From positions 1 to 41,156 of the forward strand of contig VHBA01000017.1 of the NCBI GenBank assembly GCA_016872175.1: a stretch of DNA of 41,156 nt, in the 5' to 3' direction. Numbering within the stretch: position 1 is the stretch's first letter; each line of letters opens with the position of its first letter. The translations under genes and the position numbers were made by a program. Origin of the DNA: Sphingomonadales bacterium (GTDB taxonomy: Bacteria; Bacteroidota; Bacteroidia; NS11-12g; UBA955). Positions 1 through 9,000 of this stretch are shown piece after piece. The notes beneath the pieces were generated by a model. It made no database searches. It was not told where the DNA came from and saw nothing but the letters and a program-made list of their open reading frames with translations.

Positions 1-355
1 TGGCCACCACGTGCACCACGGTTATGCCGCGCTCTTTCATCCAGGGCGTCCATGTAGCAGGGTTTCCGGCGCTTGTAAACACGATTTTCACGCCTTCTTC
101 GGCAATGATGTTCATGTGCTCCTCGATGTTGGGATACAACAGAGGAACATTCACGCCAAAAGGCTTATCTGTATGGGCTTTGCACTGCTGAATATGGTAG
201 CGCAGGATATCGGGATACATGCTGCCGCTGCCGATGAGTCCGAGTCCGCCGGCATTGCTGACCGCCGATGCCAGTTCCCAGCCGCTGCACCAAATCATTC
301 CGCCTTGTATGATGGGAAATTCAATGCCAAGAAGCCGGGTGATGCTGTTTTCCAT
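1..355 (-). CDS. Nitronate monooxygenase / FabK-like flavoprotein, partial
   Basis: The minus-strand frame opens with ATG at 355 and stays open to the window edge (118 codons). The N-terminus carries FPIIQGGM, then NAGGLGLIGSGS, then PFGVNVPL. These are the phosphate- and FMN-binding loops at the start of the nitronate monooxygenase (2-nitropropane dioxygenase) TIM barrel, a fold shared with the enoyl-ACP reductase FabK. Known members oxidise alkyl nitronates with FMN; FabK instead reduces enoyl-ACP with NAD(P)H. The catalytic region lies beyond the edge, so I cannot choose between them. The start is 1 nt past the pyrF stop, so the two genes are almost certainly co-transcribed. The family is confident, the exact reaction is not. 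Confidence 0.85.
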   Translation of the reverse strand, partial: MENSITRLLGIEFPIIQGGMIWCSGWELASAVSNAGGLGLIGSGSMYPDILRYHIQQCKAHTDKPFGVNVPLLYPNIEEHMNIIAEEGVKIVFTSAGNPATWTPWMKERGITVVHVVA

Positions 356-356
356 G

Positions 357-1172
357 TTAGTGCTTTATATCGGCCAGGTGTTGGGCCATTACCGTCTGCA
401 GTTTGCGGGCTTCTTCAGCGGCGGCCTCCGCAAAATCTTCGCCAGAAGAGGCATATAAAATACCGCGGGAACTGTTTACCAGCAAACCCGCATCCTTGTT
501 GAGTCCGGCCCGGCTAATATCGGACAAACTGCCGCCCTGGGCACCCACACCGGGCACCAGCAGAAAATGTTCGGGTATTGTTTTTCGGATTTCTGCCACA
601 TAATCTGCGCGGGTAGCCCCCACCACAAACATCAGGTTGTCAGGGTTTCCCCACTTGCAAACCGTTTCTATTACACGTTCGTAAAGCTTTTTACCTTCAT
701 ACCCTTGCATCTGAAAATCCGCATGTCCGGGGTTGCTGGTGAGTGCGAGACAAATGATCCATTTGTCCTTGAATTCCAGAAAGGGCCTCAAGCTGTCTTT
801 GCCCATGTAAGGCGCCACGGTAACCGCATCAAAACTGAGGGCTTCGAAAAACGCCCGTGCATACATGGTGCTGGTATTTCCAATGTCGCCGCGTTTGGCG
901 TCGGCAATTCGAAAAACAGACTTTGGTAAATAATCCAGGGTTTGTTCCATCCACTCCCAGCCGCGGGCACCATACTGCTCATAAAATGCGGTATTTATTT
1001 TATAGGAAACGCTGTATGGCAATGTAGCATTGATAATCTGCCGGTTAAACTCCACCATGGCATCGCCGTTTTTGGGCAGATGGATAGGCAGTTTTCCCAT
1101 TTCCGTATCCAGTCCGGTACAGAGGTAGCTGTTTTTTGAAAAGATTTGGTATACCAGTTCTTCGCGGGTCAC
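357..1172 (-). CDS. pyrF: Orotidine 5'-phosphate decarboxylase, type 2 subfamily
   Basis: This enzyme decarboxylates OMP to UMP, the last step of de novo pyrimidine synthesis, in the cytosol. The 271-residue protein has the long type-2 form: an N-terminal TGLDTEMGKLP stretch and the catalytic DAKRGDIGNTS segment with its Asp-x-Lys-x-x-Asp charge network, then VAPYMGKDSL and a C-terminal phosphate-binding VPGVGAQGG. The start is GTG at 1172; an in-frame TAA four codons upstream leaves no earlier option. A near-consensus -7 box (TAACTTCG, 1177-1184) ends 4 nt before the GTG and overlaps a small hairpin (GTTACG/CGTAAC, 1181-1200). The FabK/NMO-like gene follows 1 nt after the stop. A TonB receptor lies 102 bp upstream on the same strand, with a palindrome between them. 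Confidence 0.96.
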   Translation of the reverse strand: MTREELVYQIFSKNSYLCTGLDTEMGKLPIHLPKNGDAMVEFNRQIINATLPYSVSYKINTAFYEQYGARGWEWMEQTLDYLPKSVFRIADAKRGDIGNTSTMYARAFFEALSFDAVTVAPYMGKDSLRPFLEFKDKWIICLALTSNPGHADFQMQGYEGKKLYERVIETVCKWGNPDNLMFVVGATRADYVAEIRKTIPEHFLLVPGVGAQGGSLSDISRAGLNKDAGLLVNSSRGILYASSGEDFAEAAAEEARKLQTVMAQHLADIKH

Positions 1173-1207
1173 GATGCGAAGTTACGGAGTATTTCGTAAC
1201 GGATGCC

Positions 1208-1239
1208 AGACCTACCAGGTCTTAAGACCTTCTAGGTTT
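1208..1239. repeat. 32-bp imperfect palindrome between TonB-receptor gene and pyrF
   Basis: A perfect 14-bp core AGGTCTTAAGACCT (1217-1230) is extended by flanks that pair at 6 of 9 positions, giving 13 of 16 pairs overall. There is no T-tract on the minus side, so it is a poor intrinsic terminator. It could be a dispersed intergenic palindrome, an mRNA-stabilising hairpin after the receptor gene, or a dyad protein site. Confidence 0.6.
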
Positions 1240-1274
1240 TCGTTCAGGCGCGCACGCGCGAAGCTCCAAACCCA

Positions 1275-3233
1275 TCAACGCCCTACTGCCGCTGTAATGC
1301 CGGCCTTTATCCAACACCCCGGCAACTGCAAATTGCCCAGGTCCATCATGGGGCTGTCAAATACGTTGGTGACTTCGGCAAATAATTTTAGCTTTTTTAC
1401 GGTAGCCGTAAGCCGCAAATCCATGGCAAATGCATGCGGATAGGCCGTTTCTATCGTAGCTCCCGGTTTTTTATATCCGCCCATCCGCTTTTGCAAATAT
1501 CCCAGCGTTGTCAGGTTGATGTTCTTGTGCAGTTTCCAGTCAGCCTGCAAGGTATATTTTTGGCCAATAAAGTCCAGTGCATAAAAACTCTGAAATCCAT
1601 CGCTTTTTTTATCGGCATTCATAACAAGAAATCCGGCACCAATCTTCTGTAAAACCCCAGCCAGCGGCTTTTTGGGCACGTATTCCCAATAACCATCAAC
1701 ACCGAAATAAAACACCTGCGTGAGGTTTGCCGCTGAATCCACATTGCTGCCATTAAAGCGCACCCAGTCTATCAGATTTTTGCCATCGCGGGCAAATCCG
1801 GCAATTCTGAAATTATGCTTTTTATACATGAAGCGTGTTCCCAGTTCGTAGCAAACCGCCTCTTCGGGTTTCAGCAGTTTACTGCCTTTAGCACCCCCAA
1901 TGTTGTAATATAAATCGGTGTAGGTTGGCAGCCTGAAACCCTTGTTGGCAGAGGCAAAAATATAAACAGGCACTTTTTTGAGTGTTTTGACCACTTCAAT
2001 TCCCGGAAAAACACCATTGCCAAAGGCAGAATTGCGGTTTATCAAAATACCGCCGGACACTACCCAGTTGTTCCATTGTATTTTGTCTTCCAGGTAAACA
2101 CTCCAGTTTTCGCGCCTTGCGCTGCGTGTAAACCGCGCACCATCGGACCCGAATGGCACTTCCAATGTATCGCCCGGCTCACCAAGCACGTTGCTGCGCA
2201 CAAATTCCGAACGGTATTCCAGGCCAATGGATACATTGTGCACACCCAATCTCCGTGAAATGTTGTTCATTCCGCCCCGGGCTATGCTTTGGTGGTAGTT
2301 GTGTCCTGCATACCAGGCAGGGGTTGTGTCGGTGCCTCGCACATAGCGTTTTCCACTTCGCTGATACCGCCCTTCACCTTCACGGTAAAGTTCAAACCGA
2401 TCGTGGTTGTAGCGGTAATAGGAATTTCCCACCCACTGCCATTTACCCCAGTAATATTCCCAGTTCACGGTAATCAGGCGGGTTTGGGTGTATTCCTGCT
2501 GCAAGGGAAAGCGGCTGCTGTAAAAATTCTGTGCACCAAAGCGCTTGTTACCAATTCCCGCATTCATCCATATTTTGCCTGCCTTATCCTTGCGGTAAAG
2601 CTGACCAAATAAGCTGTTTTGTTCCATATCGGTATTGGTTGTAAAGCCATTGTGAGAAAGGGTTTGGCCAGAAATACCCGCTCCCCATCCTTTGTAGTAA
2701 CCGGAAGCACCGGCAGCCAGCCGTTTAAACCCGTTTTCCCCGCCAAATACAGAAGCAATTGCACTGTTTCTGTCGGGAAGCTGTGTTGTGAAATTTACCG
2801 CACCCGACATGGCTTTTGGGCCGTAAATACGGGATGCTCCGTTTGCGCTGATTTCCATGCTGCCATACATTTCCGGGGGTAAGAGCAGATTTAGGTTATG
2901 GTGGCCGGTCTGTGCATCGGTCATGGGTACACCGTCAAGCATGATGAGGGTTTGCTCGTAATTGCCGCCACGAATGCTCAAATCTCCTTGTACGCCCATG
3001 TTTCCACGGCTGCGCAAATCCAGCCAGGGAAGATAATCGAGGAAGTCTTCCACACTATGGACAGGGGCCTGTTGCAGGGTTTTTGCATCAATGCGGGCAA
3101 TGGAACTGCTTTGGGAAAGGGGACCGCGGGTTCTGCCGTCAAAAATCAGCAGGGTGTCTATGTTTAAGGTATCCTGAGCTGTTGCAGCAAGATTGCAAAT
3201 GGCCATTAATCCCAATAAGAGTTTTTTGATCAT
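1275..3233 (-). CDS. TonB-dependent outer-membrane receptor (BtuB-like)
   Basis: This is an outer-membrane active transporter energised by TonB. From the ATG at 3233 it is 652 residues: a signal peptide (MIKKLLLGLMAICNLAATAQ), then directly a plug domain (about 42-150) with DLSIRGG, TLIMLDGVPM and GASRIYGPKAMSGAVNF, then a barrel rich in alternating aromatic strands. It lacks the N-terminal carboxypeptidase-like domain of SusC proteins and has no SusD neighbour. This fits the small BtuB/siderophore class rather than glycan uptake. The substrate (cobalamin, iron chelate or other) cannot be read from sequence. An upstream in-frame ATG at 3254 would put seven residues before the signal peptide and overlap the promoter box, so 3233 is preferred. 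It ends in Arg rather than the usual aromatic residue. I see no partner ABC genes. Confidence 0.9.
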   Translation of the reverse strand: MIKKLLLGLMAICNLAATAQDTLNIDTLLIFDGRTRGPLSQSSSIARIDAKTLQQAPVHSVEDFLDYLPWLDLRSRGNMGVQGDLSIRGGNYEQTLIMLDGVPMTDAQTGHHNLNLLLPPEMYGSMEISANGASRIYGPKAMSGAVNFTTQLPDRNSAIASVFGGENGFKRLAAGASGYYKGWGAGISGQTLSHNGFTTNTDMEQNSLFGQLYRKDKAGKIWMNAGIGNKRFGAQNFYSSRFPLQQEYTQTRLITVNWEYYWGKWQWVGNSYYRYNHDRFELYREGEGRYQRSGKRYVRGTDTTPAWYAGHNYHQSIARGGMNNISRRLGVHNVSIGLEYRSEFVRSNVLGEPGDTLEVPFGSDGARFTRSARRENWSVYLEDKIQWNNWVVSGGILINRNSAFGNGVFPGIEVVKTLKKVPVYIFASANKGFRLPTYTDLYYNIGGAKGSKLLKPEEAVCYELGTRFMYKKHNFRIAGFARDGKNLIDWVRFNGSNVDSAANLTQVFYFGVDGYWEYVPKKPLAGVLQKIGAGFLVMNADKKSDGFQSFYALDFIGQKYTLQADWKLHKNINLTTLGYLQKRMGGYKKPGATIETAYPHAFAMDLRLTATVKKLKLFAEVTNVFDSPMMDLGNLQLPGCWIKAGITAAVGR

Positions 3234-3241
3234 GTGTTGGG

Positions 3242-3249
3242 CAAAAATA
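3242..3249 (-). promoter_or_regulatory. -7 box of the TonB-receptor gene
   Basis: TATTTTTG on the minus strand matches the Bacteroidota -7 consensus TAnnTTTG. It ends 8 nt before the ATG, which supports the start at 3233 and implies a near-leaderless transcript. No good TTTG sits at -33. Confidence 0.5.
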
Positions 3250-3285
3250 GGCAAACGGTTTATTTACCTCCCTAAGGTTTCCAAT

Positions 3286-3335
3286 AAAAAAAGGGCTCGA
3301 AGAGGGTACCAATCCGCTTCGAAAAGCCCTTTTTA
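3286..3335 (-). terminator. Rho-independent terminator of katG
   Basis: On the minus strand, 19 nt past the katG stop, GGGCTTTTCGAAG pairs with CTTCGAGCCC (one bulge) across a 14-nt loop and is followed by seven T residues. The A-rich 5' flank means it could also act on plus-strand transcripts. Confidence 0.85.
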
Positions 3336-3353
3336 TCATAAAACCTAATAATT

Positions 3354-5926
<2,573 letters not shown>

Positions 5927-7141
5927 ATGCTGTCGGGAAAGAATATCATTTTCAGCAGATGGTTTTTAGTCGCCATATATGCCTTGCTGGCGACCTTTAT
6001 CAGCATTCGTGGATATTATGCTCCGGGAAAAGACATGCCCGGATTTGAAGGAAAAGTTACAGCGTATAATAATTACATCGTTTTCAGCAATAGTTTTTAT
6101 CACTTATTGGACGGTAAAAACCTATATGCACAATATCCCGAAACGCACTCTTTTATCTGCCCGGCACAATACGATGTATTTAAGTACTCGCCCACATTTG
6201 CCCTGTTTTTTGCGCCGCTCTCCTTATTGCCGCTAGGAGTTGGACTCACACTTTGGAACCTGCTGAATTTGCTGGTATTTCTCTTTGCCATAAAAAAGTT
6301 GAAGCTACCACCCGTTCGTGAGCTGGGATTTGGCTTGCTGTCCATTCCTGAAATTTTTACCACCACCACCAATAGCCAGAGCAATTTACTGATAGCCGGA
6401 CTTCTGATACTGGCTTATATACATTTGGAAAAAGGCAAAACGCTTTTGCCGGTATTTTTTATTGCGCTCACTGTTTTTATCAAGCTGTTCGGCATATTGT
6501 TTTTTGCCCTTGTTTTACTGTATCCGCAACGCCTGAAAGCCTTGCCTGCAGCGGCAGCTGTGATGCTTGGATTGTTTGTTTTGCCCCTACCCTTTGGCGG
6601 CTGGGAAAGACTTATTCAGCATTACCGCGAATATTTCGGACTCATTTCCGGCGACCACGGCTTTTTTGTTAAATACAGCGTCATGGGATGGCTTAAAAGC
6701 TGGTTTGGCTGGCAACCCGATAAAAATGGTATCGTGCTGGGCGGGCTTCTCCTCCAATTTATTCCATTGTTGTTTTGGAAACGATTCAGTGATCGCAGTT
6801 TCAGAACCATTTATGCCGCATCCTGGCTTATCTGGCTGGTTATATTTAACCATATGGCTGAAAGCGCTACATTTATTATTGCGGTAGCGGGTGTGTTTTT
6901 GTGGTATTTTACGATTGCCGAAAGGAAAACGTGGCATACTGCCATCTTGGTTACGGTGATGATCTTCACCTGCCTTGGACCTTCAGATATTTACCCAAAA
7001 GCCTTGCGTATGCTCATTGTAGAAACCTGGCAACTCAAAGTGTTTCCCTGCATCCTAATCTGGATGATTTGTATGTACCAGCTTCTCGCAGATAAAGTTA
7101 AAACCAGCGTTTCTTCAGCACAAACGCCAGCCGCACCATAA
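5927..7141 (+). CDS. Polytopic membrane glycosyltransferase, GT87/DUF2029-like
   Basis: The 404-residue protein has about nine to eleven hydrophobic segments. After the first comes a periplasmic stretch with YNNYIVFSNSFYHLLDGKNLY and then KYSPTFALFFAPLSLLP. That layout (short first loop with a conserved acidic or polar motif, then Y-x-Y/S-P-P-x-F-x-LLxxPLxLLP) is typical of GT87/DUF2029 polyprenyl-phosphate-sugar mannosyltransferases in the GT-C fold. Known relatives add mannose to lipid-linked or cell-wall glycans; the acceptor here is unknown. ATG at 5927 is chosen because earlier in-frame TTG codons fall inside the terminator hairpin. A near-consensus TTATTTTG lies 7 nt upstream. The last 44 bp overlap the convergent ACR3 gene. 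Confidence 0.75.
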   Translation: MLSGKNIIFSRWFLVAIYALLATFISIRGYYAPGKDMPGFEGKVTAYNNYIVFSNSFYHLLDGKNLYAQYPETHSFICPAQYDVFKYSPTFALFFAPLSLLPLGVGLTLWNLLNLLVFLFAIKKLKLPPVRELGFGLLSIPEIFTTTTNSQSNLLIAGLLILAYIHLEKGKTLLPVFFIALTVFIKLFGILFFALVLLYPQRLKALPAAAAVMLGLFVLPLPFGGWERLIQHYREYFGLISGDHGFFVKYSVMGWLKSWFGWQPDKNGIVLGGLLLQFIPLLFWKRFSDRSFRTIYAASWLIWLVIFNHMAESATFIIAVAGVFLWYFTIAERKTWHTAILVTVMIFTCLGPSDIYPKALRMLIVETWQLKVFPCILIWMICMYQLLADKVKTSVSSAQTPAAP

Positions 7142-8132
7142 GAATTAACACCGGCACTTCCACCAGCGGACCGATTACCCCGGCAAACGCCTGTCCGCTG
7201 TTCAAACCAAAAACACCAACCGCAACGGCAATGGCTAGTTCAAAATTATTGCCGGCAGCAGAAAAGGAAACCGATGCTGTTTCCGGGTAGGCAGCCCCCA
7301 GTTTTTTGGCTACAAAAAACATCAACCCAAACATGATGCAGAAATACAACACCAAGGGAATGGCTACGCGAACCACATCCAGCGGAAGTTTAACCATGAG
7401 TTCTCCTTTTAAGGAAAACATTAAAACGATGGTAAGAAGTAAGGCTGTTAAGGTAATAGGCGAAATTCGAGGAATATATTTCTGATTAAACCATGCCTCT
7501 CCCTTTAATGCAATCAAGCCGTAACGGCTAACCACACCCATTAAAAAAGGTATTCCCAGGTAAATGCCCACCGTTTTGGCAATTTCACCAATGCCGATAA
7601 CTACCTGAATGGAATTCCGACCAAAAACTGTTGGCAGTTTTCCCAGAAAAAACCACGCGTAAATACTGAAGAGCAACAACTGCAACACACTATTTATTCC
7701 CACCAGCGCAGCAATGTATTCACGGTTACCATCTGCCAGTTCATTCCATACAATTACCATGGCAATGCAGGGTGCTATTCCAATTAAAATCAGGCCTGAC
7801 ATGTATTCAGGATAATCGTTTAGAAACAGTCCGCTGAGGAAGAACATGAGCAAGGGACCCACCACCCATGTGATAATCATGTTGGACAAAAACAAGCCCT
7901 TATTGGCAAACAAAGCCGGAATTTTCTCATAGCGCACTTTCGCCAGCGGCGGATACATCATTAAAATGAGTCCAATAGCCAGCGGTGAGTTAGTGGTGCC
8001 GTCTCCCATTCCCTGAATAAGTTCGGGAACTGAAGGGAAAACAACACCTATGCCTACACCTGCTGCCATGGCAAGAAAAATCCATAAAGTGAGATAACGG
8101 TCTAAAAATCCAAGTCTTTTATTGCCGGGCAT
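7098..8132 (-). CDS. arsB: Arsenite efflux permease, ACR3 family
   Basis: This inner-membrane transporter expels arsenite and completes detoxification after arsenate reduction. The 344 residues form about ten membrane segments in the BART/ACR3 fold. The conserved Cys of the fourth segment is in IGIAPCIAMVIVWN. The Glu in GNNFELAIAVAVGVFG is the other hallmark of ACR3 proteins. The sequence is unrelated to the E. coli ArsB fold; the symbol is used in the broad sense. The start is 4 nt after the arsC stop, so the three ars genes form one transcript. The 3' end overlaps the convergent GT87-like gene by 44 bp, and no terminator is visible in between. Confidence 0.96.
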   Translation of the reverse strand: MPGNKRLGFLDRYLTLWIFLAMAAGVGIGVVFPSVPELIQGMGDGTTNSPLAIGLILMMYPPLAKVRYEKIPALFANKGLFLSNMIITWVVGPLLMFFLSGLFLNDYPEYMSGLILIGIAPCIAMVIVWNELADGNREYIAALVGINSVLQLLLFSIYAWFFLGKLPTVFGRNSIQVVIGIGEIAKTVGIYLGIPFLMGVVSRYGLIALKGEAWFNQKYIPRISPITLTALLLTIVLMFSLKGELMVKLPLDVVRVAIPLVLYFCIMFGLMFFVAKKLGAAYPETASVSFSAAGNNFELAIAVAVGVFGLNSGQAFAGVIGPLVEVPVLILMVRLAFVLKKRWF

Positions 8133-8136
8133 GTTT

Positions 8137-8565
8137 TCAAATGTTTATGTGTTGGTTTATAAATTCCCTGCAATAGGTTTTAATCAGGTTACGGGTGTGT
8201 TCGAATGCTTTGTGGACTTCCTCTTCCGAGCCTTTGGCCCTGGCCGGATCCGGAAAATTTTCATGGAAAAGAACAGCCCTGTTGGGAAACCAGGGACACC
8301 GCTCTTTGGCATGGTCGCAAACCGTAATTACATATTCAAATTCAATGTTTCTGTATTCATCCAAATGGTTACTGGTGTGACCGCTGATATCAATGCCGTC
8401 TGCTTCCATAATGGATATGGCTTTGGGATTTACTCCGTGGGTTTCCACACCGGCGCTGTAAACATCCACTTTTTCGTTACCCATAATCACCAAGTAACCA
8501 TGTGCCATCTGGCTCCGGCAGGAGTTGCCCGTGCACAACACCAAAATCTTCTTTTTCGTCAGCAA
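8137..8565 (-). CDS. arsC: Arsenate reductase, low-molecular-weight phosphatase type
   Basis: It reduces arsenate to arsenite in the cytosol using a cysteine relay recharged by thioredoxin. The 142-residue protein has the P-loop CTGNSCRSQMA (nucleophile C11, then C16) near its N-terminus. C83 and C90 in VCDHAKERCPWF correspond to the redox pair of the plasmid pI258-type enzymes. The start is the rare TTG at 8565: it directly follows an in-frame TGA, and no ATG occurs before the P-loop. It begins 8 nt after the arsR stop and is followed by ACR3 after 4 nt, so expression is governed by the arsR operators. Confidence 0.95.
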   Translation of the reverse strand: MLTKKKILVLCTGNSCRSQMAHGYLVIMGNEKVDVYSAGVETHGVNPKAISIMEADGIDISGHTSNHLDEYRNIEFEYVITVCDHAKERCPWFPNRAVLFHENFPDPARAKGSEEEVHKAFEHTRNLIKTYCREFINQHINI

Positions 8566-8573
8566 TCAGGGGG

Positions 8574-8891
8574 CTAGTCCGGGTCAAAGGTTTTAAAGAA
8601 TTTTTTGAATGTCTTATTCATTTTTTTCCAGTTCTCAGCATCGATACAATAACAGATTTTGGAACCTTCAATTTCACCTTTAATGAGACCGGCAGATTTG
8701 AGTTCTTTCAGGTGTTGGCTAACGGTACTTTGCGATAAGGGAATTTCTTCCACGAAGTCTCCGCATACACATTTTTCTCTTTCTGCCAACACCCGCAATA
8801 TGGCAATTCTCGCCGGATGAGCAAGGGCTTTGGCAAAATCAGCAATGCGATTGTCGCGTACGCTAAATTCTTCAGATTTGGTTGTTCCCAT
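8574..8891 (-). CDS. arsR: ArsR-family metal-responsive repressor
   Basis: This is the dimeric winged-helix repressor of the operon, released from DNA by As(III)/Sb(III). The 105 residues contain the DNA-binding helices in SQSTVSQHLKELKSAGLI and, just before them, EKCVCGDFVEE. That CxC pair in the alpha3 region is the classic trivalent arsenic sensor; further cysteines (KICYC) lie in the wing. ATG at 8891 is preferred over a non-canonical extension upstream, which would run into the operators. Two operator palindromes lie immediately upstream. It is the first gene of arsR-arsC-ACR3. Confidence 0.94.
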   Translation of the reverse strand: MGTTKSEEFSVRDNRIADFAKALAHPARIAILRVLAEREKCVCGDFVEEIPLSQSTVSQHLKELKSAGLIKGEIEGSKICYCIDAENWKKMNKTFKKFFKTFDPD

Positions 8892-8900
8892 GATTATATA

Positions 8901-8916
8901 ATCGCAATAATACGAT
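8901..8916. promoter_or_regulatory. ArsR operator, proximal copy
   Basis: ATCGCAATAATACGAT is an imperfect palindrome of the type ATCGyAATATTrCGAT. It lies 10 bp upstream of the arsR ATG and covers the likely -7 region (TATTATTG on the minus strand). Repressor bound here would block the operon promoter. Confidence 0.75.
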
Positions 8917-8920
8917 AGAT

Positions 8921-8936
8921 ACCGCAATATTACGAT
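8921..8936. promoter_or_regulatory. ArsR operator, distal copy
   Basis: ACCGCAATATTACGAT is a second copy, 13 of 16 bases identical to the proximal one and in the same orientation. It starts exactly 20 bp away, about two helical turns, so two repressor dimers could sit on the same DNA face. Confidence 0.72.
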
Positions 8937-8950
8937 AAATTAATTATTAA

Positions 8951-8983
8951 CAAAAAAGACCGCTGTGAGAGCAGTCTTTTTTG
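8951..8983. terminator. Bidirectional terminator after pnp
   Basis: AAAAAAGACCGCT pairs with AGCAGTCTTTTTT (one mismatch) across a 5-nt loop, with A- and T-runs on the two sides. It sits 17 bp past the pnp stop and just upstream of the ars operators, isolating the ars operon from pnp readthrough. Confidence 0.85.
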
Positions 8984-9000
8984 TTTGGTAATCTGTATGG

